A stretch of DNA of 53,850 nt, taken from positions 1-53,850 of the forward strand of contig JAZQOZ010000164.1 in NCBI GenBank assembly GCA_045628085.1, given 5' to 3'. The notes beneath the pieces are model-generated. The model made no database searches, was not told the origin of the DNA, and saw only the letters and a list, made by a program, of their open reading frames with translations. The DNA is from Firm-04 sp045628085 (GTDB taxonomy: Bacteria > Bacillota > Clostridia > Oscillospirales > Ruminococcaceae). Numbering within the stretch: position 1 is the first letter of the stretch; the number at the start of each line of letters is the position of its first letter. Shown one piece after another: positions 1 to 8,010 of this stretch. The position numbers were made by a program, and so were the translations under genes.

Positions 1-163
1 AACAGTCAGTATGCGGCATGGGAAGAAACTGTCAAAGTATTAGAAAAATACCCGAAGCTGCAATCAGGAACAGCACATTCAGGCGATCGCGGAACTTGAA
101 TTGGATAAGGATATTCTGAATAAGATATTCTATGAGAATGCAGTAAGACTTTATGGAATGTAA
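1..163 (+). pseudogene. Amidohydrolase-like protein, 3' end, apparently frameshifted
   Basis: Only the 3' tail is in the window. Frame 1 reads YAAWEETVKVLEKYPKL and then stops at about base 99. The frame beginning at base 62 reads NQEQHIQAIAEL and continues to ENAVRLYGM and a TAA at 161-163. Joined at about base 61 by dropping one C, the two pieces give one helical tail ending in Y-E-N-A-x-R-L-G. That ending is typical of amidohydrolase_2 (TIM-barrel metal hydrolase) proteins. What is seen is the two-frame match; the family is inferred from the tail alone, with no catalytic residues in view. The extra base is either a real inactivating mutation or a sequence error. The stop lies 24 nt before malQ, so the two may be co-transcribed. 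Confidence 0.5.
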
Positions 164-187
164 GCAGAATAGGAGGCATATACAAAT

Positions 188-1687
188 ATGAGAGAAAGCG
201 GAATCCTGCTGCCGGTATCGGCGCTGCCGTCCAAACACGGCATCGGAAAGCTCGGACAGGCGGCTTATGATTTTGTGGATTTCCTGAGCAATGCAGGCTG
301 TCATTACTGGCAGGTCCTGCCGCTGACACCGACCAGCTACGGCGATTCGCCGTATCAGTCGCCGTCCTGCTTTGCAGGCAATCCCTATCTGATCGACTTT
401 GATATTCTGGCGGAACGCGGCTGGCTGTCCCATGCGGATTATGACGGGATTGTGTGGGATTCCGATCCGGAGACGATCGACTATGCATTGCTCTGGCAGC
501 AGGTCATGCCGGTGCTGAAAATCGCATATCAAAATTTTTCCAAGCGCAGACCTGCCGGATTTAAGGCATTCTGTACGGCGCAGAAGGCATGGCTGCCGGA
601 TTATGCGCTGTTTATGGCGCTGAAAGATGCGCACGAGGGCAAAGCATGGGACGAATGGGAACCGGATCTGCGGCTCTGCAAGCGTGAGGCGGTCACGGCA
701 GCACGGAAAACATACCGCGATGAGATCGCTTTCTGGGAATTTGTGCAGTTCTGTTTCTTTACGCAGTGGGAATCCCTCAAACAGTATGCGAATCAGAAGG
801 GTATCCGTATCATCGGCGATATCCCGATCTATGCTGCGTATGACAGCGCAGAGGTATGGGCACAGCCGAAACTGTTTCAGCTTGATGCGGAGAAAAAGCC
901 GGTCGCTGTTGCAGGCTGTCCGCCTGATTGCTTTGCCGTGACCGGTCAGCTCTGGGGCAATCCCCTCTGGAACTGGGATGCAATGGCAAAGGACAATTAT
1001 GCATGGTGGCTCTCGCGCATCGGTTTTACGCTGCGGCTGTATGATGTTGTGCGAATAGACCATTTCCGCGGATTTGAGCGCTATTATGCAATTCCGTTCG
1101 GCAATGAAACCGCCGAACACGGCAAATGGAAAAAAGGACCGGATTATGCGCTCTGGAAAGCCGCAAAGGATAAATTCGGGGAGATGAATGTCATTGCAGA
1201 GGATCTCGGCAATATCACGCCGGCGGTGATCCGCCTGCTGAAACGTACCGGTTTCCCCGGCATGAAGGTCATGCAGTTTGCATTTGACAGCGATGCGGAT
1301 AATCCGTATCTGCCGCATAATTTTGAAACCTCGAACTGCGTCTGCTATACCGGTACGCATGATAATCACACGCTGCGCGGCTGGGTGAAAAGCAATTCAG
1401 CGGAAACAAATGCCTATGCAATGCGGTATTTCGGTGTGAAAAAGACGAAAAAAATGCCGCTGGCGGTACTGCGTGCGGCATGGCGTTCAACGGCGAAGAT
1501 CGCAGTTGCACCGTTTCAGGATTTTGTCAATGCACCGCCCTCTGACCGTATCAATACGCCCTCTACGCTCGGCGGAAACTGGGTGTACCGGACAAATGTA
1601 TCCGATTATACGGAAGAGCTTGCCGCTATGATCCGTGAGATGAACGAAACCTACGGCAGGCTCAATCAGCCGGATGAGCAGAACTGA
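188..1687 (+). CDS. malQ: 4-alpha-glucanotransferase (amylomaltase, GH77)
   Basis: A 499-residue cytoplasmic enzyme that transfers alpha-1,4-glucan segments between maltooligosaccharides, part of maltodextrin and starch-breakdown use. GH77 hallmarks are in order: IGDIPIYAAYDSAEVW, the 250s-loop region GQLWGNPLWNW, the nucleophile in VRIDHFRGF (Asp291), the acid/base in IAEDLG (Glu338) and the third carboxylate in GTHDNHTLRGW (Asp392). Length is normal for a bacterial amylomaltase without extra N-terminal carbohydrate-binding domains. An AGGAGG ribosome site lies just before the ATG at 188. The 3' end precedes an acetyltransferase gene that begins 32 nt later. Family assignment is secure. The pathway link (amylolytic gut bacterium) is inferred. 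Confidence 0.97.
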   Translation: MRESGILLPVSALPSKHGIGKLGQAAYDFVDFLSNAGCHYWQVLPLTPTSYGDSPYQSPSCFAGNPYLIDFDILAERGWLSHADYDGIVWDSDPETIDYALLWQQVMPVLKIAYQNFSKRRPAGFKAFCTAQKAWLPDYALFMALKDAHEGKAWDEWEPDLRLCKREAVTAARKTYRDEIAFWEFVQFCFFTQWESLKQYANQKGIRIIGDIPIYAAYDSAEVWAQPKLFQLDAEKKPVAVAGCPPDCFAVTGQLWGNPLWNWDAMAKDNYAWWLSRIGFTLRLYDVVRIDHFRGFERYYAIPFGNETAEHGKWKKGPDYALWKAAKDKFGEMNVIAEDLGNITPAVIRLLKRTGFPGMKVMQFAFDSDADNPYLPHNFETSNCVCYTGTHDNHTLRGWVKSNSAETNAYAMRYFGVKKTKKMPLAVLRAAWRSTAKIAVAPFQDFVNAPPSDRINTPSTLGGNWVYRTNVSDYTEELAAMIREMNETYGRLNQPDEQN

Positions 1688-1718
1688 ACAGGCAGTACGG
1701 CAATCAAAGGAGCAGCAA

Positions 1719-2195
1719 GTGTTGGAATATTCGATCAGACAAATCAAAAATACGGAATATCATGTTCTGAATGATTTCCTTTATGAAGCGATTTTTATTC
1801 CGGACGGTGTTGAACCGCCGCCGAGAGCGATCATTCAGCAGCCCGAACTGCAAGTCTATGTGGAAGGATTCGGCAGCCGGCAGGGTGATGCCTGCTATGT
1901 TGCAGAGGTAAGCGGTCAGATCGTTGGTGCGGTCTGGGTGCGGATCATGCACGATTACGGTCATATTGATGATGAAACGCCGTCCTTTGCAATATCATTG
2001 TATCCGGATTACAGACACGGCGGCATCGGAACGGCTTTGATGCAGGCCATGCTTGCTTTTTTGAAAAATGAAAACTATAAACAGGCTTCGCTTGCAGTTC
2101 AGAAAGAGAATTATGCCGTAAGGATGTATCAGAAACTCGGCTTTTGTATTGTGGATGAAAACGATTCGGAATATATTATGACCGTTCGCTTCTGA
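1719..2195 (+). CDS. GNAT-family N-acetyltransferase
   Basis: A 158-residue single-domain GNAT enzyme. Motif A is LYPDYRHGGIGTALM, the R-x-x-G-x-G/A acetyl-CoA pyrophosphate loop. It is followed by the usual LAVQKENYAVRMYQKLGF segment (motif B, N-x-x-x-x-x-x-Y-x-K-x-G-F). I chose GTG at 1719 because AAAGGAG at 1706-1712 sits 6 nt upstream and the downstream sequence MLEYSIRQI starts the domain cleanly. An in-frame ATG at 1674 would overlap malQ and lacks such a site. The acceptor cannot be read from sequence. The gene is packed between malQ and a sialate O-acetylesterase, and co-transcription is likely. Confidence 0.85.
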   Translation: MLEYSIRQIKNTEYHVLNDFLYEAIFIPDGVEPPPRAIIQQPELQVYVEGFGSRQGDACYVAEVSGQIVGAVWVRIMHDYGHIDDETPSFAISLYPDYRHGGIGTALMQAMLAFLKNENYKQASLAVQKENYAVRMYQKLGFCIVDENDSEYIMTVRF

Positions 2196-2220
2196 TTTCA
2201 CGGGGAAAGAGGTCAGGTTT

Positions 2221-3747
2221 ATGAGGACAGCAGCTATTTTCAGCGATAATATGGTATTACAGCGTGAAAAGCCGATCAAGGTCTGGGGTGACGGAAAAGA
2301 CGGCAGGACTGTCACGGTCACGCTCTGCGGACAGTCGGCATCTGACATTGTTCGCAATGGCAGATGGTGCGTCACGCTGCCGCCGATGCCTGCCGCATCC
2401 GGTCTGACCATGACGGTTAGTTGTGGAGCAGTGAAGATCGTATACCGGAATATTGCGGTCGGAGAGGTATGGCTCTGCGGCGGTCAGAGCAATATGGAAT
2501 TTGAGATCAAGGATGAAAAGAACGGAAAGGCGCTCCTTGATTCCTTGACACCGGAATGCGGTGTGCGGTATTATTATACCCCGAAACAAAACATCATTGA
2601 TTCGGATTTTGAACGGAATGAACGGCAGACCGCATGGAACTTGGCATCACCGGAACAGGCAGGCGCATGGTCTGCGGTCGGACTGTATTTTGCATTGGAA
2701 CTTTCGCAGAAACTCGGTGTTACGGTCGGCCTGATCGGCTGCAACAGGGGCGGTACATCTGCATCTGCGTGGGTTTCGCGTGATGTTCTGGAATCAGAAA
2801 CGGCATTGCACCCGTATCTTGCGGATTATGAGGCGGCGACAGCCGGAAAAACGCCGGAAGAAATGATCGCGGAGTATGATGCCTATGCAGTCCGTCAGGG
2901 AGAATGGTGGGGGAAATATACCGCACTGCTTGCGGAGCAGCCGGATATCCTTTGGTCGGATGCAGTGAAAATACTCGGTGAATCGTATTATCCCGGCCCG
3001 ATGGGTATCAAGAACGAGAATCGTCCGTGCGGTATGTATGAGACCATGCTGCAAAGAGTCTGTCCGTATACGCTGCGCGGTTTTCTGTTCTATCAGGGCG
3101 AAGCAGACGAAAACCGTCCCGAATGCTACGAAACGCTGCTGACGGCATTGATCGCCTGCTGGCGGCGTGACTGGGGCGATGCAACACTGCCGTTCCTGAA
3201 TGTGCAGCTGCCGATGTACCGTGCCGCAGATGCGCCGGATGACCGGCACTGGTGCGGCATCCGTGAGGCGCAGGCAAATGTATACCGTAAGCTGCGCAAT
3301 ACCGGACTTGCTGTTCTGACCGACTGCGGCGAACTGGACAATATCCACCCGAAGGATAAGAAAACGGTTGGCCAAAGGCTGCTGCTTCAGGCACTCAGCG
3401 AGGTATATCACCGGATGCCGCATGAAAAAGCATCTGCGCCGATGATGAACACGGGCTATCCGTCCGGCAGCAGTTTTATCGTTGTAACGGAAAATGCCGC
3501 TGAAGGTTTTTGTCTGACCGGAGAGGCGGAAGGCTTTGAACTCGCCGGCGCGGACGGGATCTATTATCCTGCAAATGCCGCATTTTCGCCCAACTGCATC
3601 ACATTGACCGCAAAGGACGTTCCTTTGCCGAGCGCAGCACGGTATGCATGGTCGAATTATACAGAAGTAAAGGTATTCGGCAGAAACGGTCTGCCGCTTG
3701 CGCCTTTCCAGATCAGTTTGTCAGTCACGGAAGACGATCATCGCTGA
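2221..3747 (+). CDS. Sialate O-acetylesterase (SASA/SGNH hydrolase)
   Basis: A 508-residue esterase of the DUF303/SASA type, which removes O-acetyl groups from sialic acids or from other acetylated sugars. Visible blocks are the nucleophile GGQSNMEF (Ser90), the second block GLIGCNRGGTSASAW, the FLFYQGEADENRPECY block, and the C-terminal DNIHPKDK with Asp373 and His376 of the triad. The N-terminal AAIFSDNMVLQREKPIKVWG is the small beta-sandwich usual in the family. No signal peptide is visible, so it is predicted to act inside the cell on imported glycans. It follows the GNAT gene by 25 nt. A promoter for the next gene lies downstream, so this is probably the last gene of its unit. Confidence 0.93.
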   Translation: MRTAAIFSDNMVLQREKPIKVWGDGKDGRTVTVTLCGQSASDIVRNGRWCVTLPPMPAASGLTMTVSCGAVKIVYRNIAVGEVWLCGGQSNMEFEIKDEKNGKALLDSLTPECGVRYYYTPKQNIIDSDFERNERQTAWNLASPEQAGAWSAVGLYFALELSQKLGVTVGLIGCNRGGTSASAWVSRDVLESETALHPYLADYEAATAGKTPEEMIAEYDAYAVRQGEWWGKYTALLAEQPDILWSDAVKILGESYYPGPMGIKNENRPCGMYETMLQRVCPYTLRGFLFYQGEADENRPECYETLLTALIACWRRDWGDATLPFLNVQLPMYRAADAPDDRHWCGIREAQANVYRKLRNTGLAVLTDCGELDNIHPKDKKTVGQRLLLQALSEVYHRMPHEKASAPMMNTGYPSGSSFIVVTENAAEGFCLTGEAEGFELAGADGIYYPANAAFSPNCITLTAKDVPLPSAARYAWSNYTEVKVFGRNGLPLAPFQISLSVTEDDHR

Positions 3748-3803
3748 CGGCAGAAAAACTATGCCGAAAAAATGAGAAAGTCTGTGAAATCCTGCAAAGA
3801 AAC

Positions 3804-3832
3804 TTGACAATCGGAGAAAAACGCGGTATAAT
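3804..3832 (+). promoter_or_regulatory. Sigma-A-type promoter for the 3.9-7.1 kb operon
   Basis: TTGACA at 3804-3809 and TATAAT at 3827-3832 are separated by exactly 17 bp, a perfect consensus pair. The predicted start is near 3839, about 48 nt before the ATG at 3887. Confidence 0.9.
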
Positions 3833-3886
3833 AAAATGTAACACTCTATCAAAAATCTCCGAAGCCCGGAGAGAAAGGCGTTTGCG

Positions 3887-5440
3887 ATGAAGCGTTCAAA
3901 AAAACAATTCGAGCAGAATGATTCTGCTGCAACCGGTGAAAACACGCAGCGGAAGGGCTATCTCTTTGCCGGACTGATGCTGCTTGCAGGAGTCGCGGTC
4001 GCACTGATTTCCGCAGCGGTCCACCGCAGTGAGGATGGACAGACAACTCTGTCTGACAAATCAGATTATGTGACGGATAATGTGTCAATGTGGGCAGGCG
4101 CAGAACTCCCTTCACCGTATTCATTTCTTTACAAACGGACGAGTTTTCTTGTCAGCGATGTGCGGTATCTGAAAGTGCCGGATACGACCACAGTCGGCGA
4201 TCAGGATGTTGCGATCCTCGTGCAGCTCAAGGACGGTACGACGAGAACCGAAAATGCCGTTCTGACTGTAAAGGAATCCGTTATGAATATGGAAGCAGGA
4301 ACAGTCGCAACCATTGAGGAACTGCTCGGCAGCGGATTTGCAGATGCAAAGGTATCACCGCCGCTTTCGGATTTTACAGAGATCGGCACATACCCTGTTA
4401 CTGTCACGCAGAACGGCATTCAGATCCCGTTTGAGCTGCACGTGCAGGATACAACACCGCCGAAAGCAGAGATCCGTCAGAATATGACTTTTTTCCTGAA
4501 TCAAAAGATCAAGCCGGAAGACTTTGTCGAGAGCTGCGAGGATTTGTCAGAAGTCAATTACTATTTTTCGGAAGAACCGGTGACAGTGACATCCGGAACA
4601 AGAGATACGCAGATCATTCTTGTCGATGCGGCTGGAAACAGTCAGACCTATGATGTGCAGTACAGTATTTCCGGTGACGGCGAAGTGCCGATGTTTGAGG
4701 GCATTACCGATATGCGGACATTTGTCGGCGTTCCGATCGACTTGATGCGCGGCGTGACTGCGATCGACAGCGTGGACGGTGTGCTTGAGGTTACGGTGAA
4801 AGAGCCGGCAAACTTTAACCTTTCAAAGGCAGGTACATATCAGATCACATATTCCGCAGAGGATTCTGCCGGCAATGTCGGAACGCAGACAGCAGAACTG
4901 GAAGTTTTTGCATCATTCGACAGCGCAGAAATGATCCAATCGGAAGATGTGATGCGAATGGGCGACTATATTATTCATGAAATCGAAAAAACGACATCTA
5001 CGGTCGATCAGAAGGCATTTGCAAGAGCAATTTTTGATTATGTCAAAACGCATCTGAATTATGTCAACGGAAACAATGTGGATGACTGGCAGGTTGCTGC
5101 CGTGGATGCATTGACGCTTGGCTACGGCGATTCTTCCAGTTTCTACGGCTTGTCCAGACTGCTGCTGACCTGCGCAGGCTTCGACAATATGATGGTAGAA
5201 CGTCAGAATCCGAATATCGGAGAGGAAGAATCCGAAGAAGGAACAGCACAGGTATGGTATGCACAGCATTTCTGGAATCTTGTGCGTGTCAACGGTGCAT
5301 GGTATCATTTCGATGCCTGCCCCTACTGCGGCGGCAATGATTTCTTCCTCTGGACGGATGCACAGATAGATGCATTCTCCGCCGGCAACGGCAACTGCTT
5401 TGAACGAGATAAGAGTCTCTATCCGGTAACACCGGGCTGA
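3887..5440 (+). CDS. Membrane-anchored Ig-like / transglutaminase-like protein with Ser in place of Cys
   Basis: A 517-residue protein with a basic N-terminus, one membrane segment (about residues 25-44, YLFAGLMLLAGVAVALISAA) and a large predicted extracellular part. Residues of about 60-340 form repeated beta-sandwich modules of bacterial Ig/cadherin type (DTTPPKAEIRQN, ITYSAEDSAGNVGTQ). Residues of about 370-510 match the transglutaminase-like fold, with catalytic His461 (QHFWNLVRVNGAWY) and Asp476 (HFDACP). The usual nucleophile position, G-D-C, reads GYGDSSSFYGL, so Ser416 stands where Cys is expected. The enzyme may be inactive or may use serine. It is the first gene after a consensus promoter, with AGAAAGG upstream of the ATG. 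Substrate unknown. Confidence 0.8.
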   Translation: MKRSKKQFEQNDSAATGENTQRKGYLFAGLMLLAGVAVALISAAVHRSEDGQTTLSDKSDYVTDNVSMWAGAELPSPYSFLYKRTSFLVSDVRYLKVPDTTTVGDQDVAILVQLKDGTTRTENAVLTVKESVMNMEAGTVATIEELLGSGFADAKVSPPLSDFTEIGTYPVTVTQNGIQIPFELHVQDTTPPKAEIRQNMTFFLNQKIKPEDFVESCEDLSEVNYYFSEEPVTVTSGTRDTQIILVDAAGNSQTYDVQYSISGDGEVPMFEGITDMRTFVGVPIDLMRGVTAIDSVDGVLEVTVKEPANFNLSKAGTYQITYSAEDSAGNVGTQTAELEVFASFDSAEMIQSEDVMRMGDYIIHEIEKTTSTVDQKAFARAIFDYVKTHLNYVNGNNVDDWQVAAVDALTLGYGDSSSFYGLSRLLLTCAGFDNMMVERQNPNIGEEESEEGTAQVWYAQHFWNLVRVNGAWYHFDACPYCGGNDFFLWTDAQIDAFSAGNGNCFERDKSLYPVTPG

Positions 5441-5482
5441 GTCTGAGAAAAAGAAAATGAACGAATAAAAGGATTGTTGGGT

Positions 5483-6316
5483 ATGGGAATCTTTAAAAAG
5501 TCAAATGCTGCCCGCTTAAAGTATCACTTTAAGGATCGGGTAGAACGCGGCGAATTTCGCGGCAATCCGGTTACGGAACTGGAAATCCCGGCTTCCGTAC
5601 AGCTGATCGGGGACAGTGCATTCCGGGAATGCAGAAATCTGAAATATGTATCGCTTCCGGAAGATCTTTGTGAGATCGGCGCATACGCTTTCCGCGACTG
5701 CGATATGCTGGAAAATATCGTGATGCCGGCAGATATGCGCTATCCGGACGGTTCATCCGGAAAAATCGGTATCGGATGTTTTGAGGGATGCGGTTTGCTT
5801 CGGGAGATCGTCATTCCGGAAGGCATCACGGTAATTGACGCAAATGCATTTCATAATTGTGCGGCACTGGAGTCTGTCACGCTTCCGCGTTCGATCCGTG
5901 CGGTACGAAGCAGCGCATTTGCCGGATGTGCAAGACTTAAAACGCTGAATGCGCCGATCATGCCGGAACTGATCGCACTGGATGCATTCCGCGATACACC
6001 GCAGCAGGAGCGTATTCTGGCAGAGCGAAAGCCTGTTTTGACGATCATGCATACTTCGTCTTTCGGTTTGCCGGAGATATTCCAGTTCTCTGCTTCGCCG
6101 CATCTGATCGGCAGAGAGCAGACGGACGGCGCAATGTCACTGATGCTTGATGCCTGCGATGAAACGCGCATCTGTTTCCGCATTACGCAGTATAAGCACG
6201 CAGGCGGCAGCCATATTGTTCCTTTTAATTCTCCGACACGGCTGTTCTATGAGGAATATGACTGTCAGGGCAGAACCGGTCTGCAAAAGGAAGAAATTGT
6301 TGCATCTTTCCGATGA
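5483..6316 (+). CDS. Leucine-rich-repeat (BspA-like LRR_5) protein
   Basis: A 277-residue protein with about five BspA/LRR_5 units, each with an I-x-x-x-A-F-x-x-C-x-x-L core (IGDSAFRECRNLKYVSLPE, IGAYAFRDCDML, IDANAFHNCAALESVTLP, VRSSAFAGCARLKTL). A non-repeat C-terminal domain of about 100 residues follows (from about 190: FGLPEIFQFSASPHLIGRE). No signal peptide is visible, so it is probably cytoplasmic, unlike the secreted LRR-dockerin protein at 44882. I chose ATG at 5483 because AAAGG at 5468-5472 is 10 nt upstream; the TTG at 5474 is too close to it. The gene sits between the transglutaminase-like gene and dut. Function unknown; repeats of this kind usually mediate protein contacts. Confidence 0.8.
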   Translation: MGIFKKSNAARLKYHFKDRVERGEFRGNPVTELEIPASVQLIGDSAFRECRNLKYVSLPEDLCEIGAYAFRDCDMLENIVMPADMRYPDGSSGKIGIGCFEGCGLLREIVIPEGITVIDANAFHNCAALESVTLPRSIRAVRSSAFAGCARLKTLNAPIMPELIALDAFRDTPQQERILAERKPVLTIMHTSSFGLPEIFQFSASPHLIGREQTDGAMSLMLDACDETRICFRITQYKHAGGSHIVPFNSPTRLFYEEYDCQGRTGLQKEEIVASFR

Positions 6317-6368
6317 TCCATTTTATCGAAACGATGCTGATTCGTTCAGGAGAAAGGACGGATGAACT

Positions 6369-6809
6369 GTGCGGCTGACCTTCAAACGGCTGCGCGAAAG
6401 CGCAAAGATACCTTCCAGAGCAACGGAATCAAGTGCGGGTATGGACCTGTCGGCGGCGCTGACTGAGCCGGTCGAGATACCGCCGCATGAGATACGCCTG
6501 ATCCCGACCGGAATTGCTGCTGCACCGGAATGCAGCGATGTGATGCTGATGCTCTGCGCACGCTCCGGTCTTGCCTCGAAGTTCGGGATCGGAATGGCAA
6601 ACGGCGTCGGGATCGTAGATGCGGATTATCGCGGAGAGATCTGCGTACCGCTGATCAATCAGAGTGATGTGCCGTTTACCGTAACAGACGGGCTGCGGAT
6701 CGCACAGCTGATCGTTGTTCCGGTCATTCTGCCGGAAATCACGGAATCGGATATTCTGCCGGATACAAACCGCGGCAGCGGCGGCTTCGGCTCAACAGGA
6801 TTATCATAA
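6369..6809 (+). CDS. dut: dUTP diphosphatase (dUTPase)
   Basis: A 146-residue trimeric-type dUTPase that hydrolyses dUTP to dUMP and pyrophosphate, keeping uracil out of DNA and feeding dTMP synthesis. All five family motifs are visible: AGMDLSA (I), ARSGLASKFGI (II), GVGIVDADYRGEI (III, with the catalytic Asp), IAQLIVVPV (IV) and RGSGGFGSTG (V, the mobile C-terminal arm). The start is GTG at 6369, preceded by AGGAGAAAGGA. An ATG at 6362 is in a different frame. It lies 52 nt after the LRR gene and before a DUF4321 gene, in the same predicted transcript. Confidence 0.96.
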   Translation: MRLTFKRLRESAKIPSRATESSAGMDLSAALTEPVEIPPHEIRLIPTGIAAAPECSDVMLMLCARSGLASKFGIGMANGVGIVDADYRGEICVPLINQSDVPFTVTDGLRIAQLIVVPVILPEITESDILPDTNRGSGGFGSTGLS

Positions 6810-6851
6810 AAACAGATATAGAAATCAAACAGAAAAAAGGAAGGATTCAAA

Positions 6852-7115
6852 ATGAAAAACAAGTTGGTTTATCTGCTCATGATCATTATTGCGATCGTTT
6901 TCGGTTATCTGCTGGGCAATCTCTGCGCAGGTGTTCAGGAACCGACCGTTGCATGGCTCGGAACGGCGCTGAATTTCGAGCTTCAGCCTGCAACGCTTGA
7001 TCTCCATGCGTTTGCGATCACACTCGGACTGCGGCTTTCGATCAATCCGATTCAGATTCTGATGATTCTGCTTGCACTTGTGCTGTCACCGAAAATTGCC
7101 GCTTCGATCAAGTAA
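6852..7115 (+). CDS. Small membrane protein, DUF4321-like
   Basis: An 87-residue protein with two hydrophobic segments, residues 5-25 (VYLLMIIIAIVFGYLLGNL) and about 65-85 (PIQILMILLALVLSPKIAA). Between them is a short soluble stretch with the pattern W-L-G-x-x-L-N-F-E-L-Q-P-x-x-L-D-L-H-x-F. That order (TM, short loop with W-L and a L-D-L motif, TM) fits DUF4321, a small clostridial membrane family of unknown role. It has an AAAAGGAAGGA ribosome site and is followed within 10 nt by a strong terminator, so it closes the operon that began at 3804. Confidence 0.65.
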   Translation: MKNKLVYLLMIIIAIVFGYLLGNLCAGVQEPTVAWLGTALNFELQPATLDLHAFAITLGLRLSINPIQILMILLALVLSPKIAASIK

Positions 7116-7123
7116 TATGAAAT

Positions 7124-7167
7124 AAAAAAACCGTGATTCGGTTCTGCTCCGAATCACGGTTTTTTTG
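7124..7167. terminator. Bidirectional intrinsic terminator
   Basis: A perfect inverted repeat, ACCGTGATTCGG / CCGAATCACGGT with a short loop, is flanked by A-run and T-run. It can end both the + strand operon (stop at 7115) and the - strand sortase operon (stop at 7180). Confidence 0.93.
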
Positions 7168-7179
7168 TTATTGTTCGTA

Positions 7180-7971
7180 TTATACGGTGCTGTTTCCGAA
7201 AAATACTTTGTCGAAGAAATCTTTGGTTGTTTCTGCGCCGAGTGCTTTTTTGAATACATCAGTGGAAATGCCGCCTTTTTCGATCAGGTTATCACTGTAC
7301 TCCTGAATGAGCTTATGTTTGACCGCTTTTTCATCATCGGCAATCGGTGCGAGCGTGTCGGCGGCATCCGCATAACGGCGGACTGCATCGCAGAACAGAT
7401 CATGAACACGCTGTTCCTGATCGGCAGAGCAGGATTTATACAGCTGAACTGTCAGCAGGTCGTCGTACCACGCCGCTTTGCTGCGCGGCATATCCGTGAG
7501 TGCCTTGCCTGTTTCATACAATCCGTTCATGATTTCGAGAATATGCTGATATTCCGGTGTTTGTTTATCCGGAGTGAGGTCATAAAGCTCCGTATAGGTT
7601 TTGCGCTTGTTCGGCATATACATATAATCCATCGAAAGCAGCGGCATATCCTTTTCAAACGGTGTTATGATGAAGGAAACCATCTGCATAAAGCCCATAT
7701 TGGTCGTCATGACGGACAGATTGCCGATGCCGGAAACTGCATACTGCGCTGTGTTGAATTTCATCACACCGTAAATGCGGATCTGCGCATACGCACCGGC
7801 ATCTTTTTTATCCACATGAAATCGTTCAGAAAGGAGCTTCAAACTGTCGTCAATGGTTTGCTGCATAGCCTTTTGATTGGCTTTTGCGTGGGCGGAGAGG
7901 AATACGGCGATCACTGCGATCGTGATCAGGATAACTGCAAGAATGATGAGCAATACAACAGACGCTTTCAT
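7180..7971 (-). CDS. Membrane-anchored protein with bilin-reductase-like signature; function unknown
   Basis: A 263-residue protein with one N-terminal membrane segment (about residues 4-27, VVLLIILAVILITIAVIAVF). The centre contains IGNLSVMTTNMGFMQMVSF, then DMPLLSMDYMYM and KRKTYTELYDLTPD. The pattern D-x-P-L-L-x-x-D followed by K-R-x-x-x-x-E-L-Y-D recalls ferredoxin-dependent bilin reductases and red chlorophyll catabolite reductase, a fold also found in uncharacterised clostridial proteins. This link is from memory and uncertain. The C-terminal half is helical and charged (EQRVHDLFCDAVRRYADAAD). It is the last gene of the sortase operon, 39 nt after the membrane gene, and ends at a strong terminator. 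Confidence 0.5.
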   Translation of the reverse strand: MKASVVLLIILAVILITIAVIAVFLSAHAKANQKAMQQTIDDSLKLLSERFHVDKKDAGAYAQIRIYGVMKFNTAQYAVSGIGNLSVMTTNMGFMQMVSFIITPFEKDMPLLSMDYMYMPNKRKTYTELYDLTPDKQTPEYQHILEIMNGLYETGKALTDMPRSKAAWYDDLLTVQLYKSCSADQEQRVHDLFCDAVRRYADAADTLAPIADDEKAVKHKLIQEYSDNLIEKGGISTDVFKKALGAETTKDFFDKVFFGNSTV

Positions 7972-8010
7972 TTCAAAGCTCCTCTCATATATGAAATTAT
8001 TTTAGCCGGA

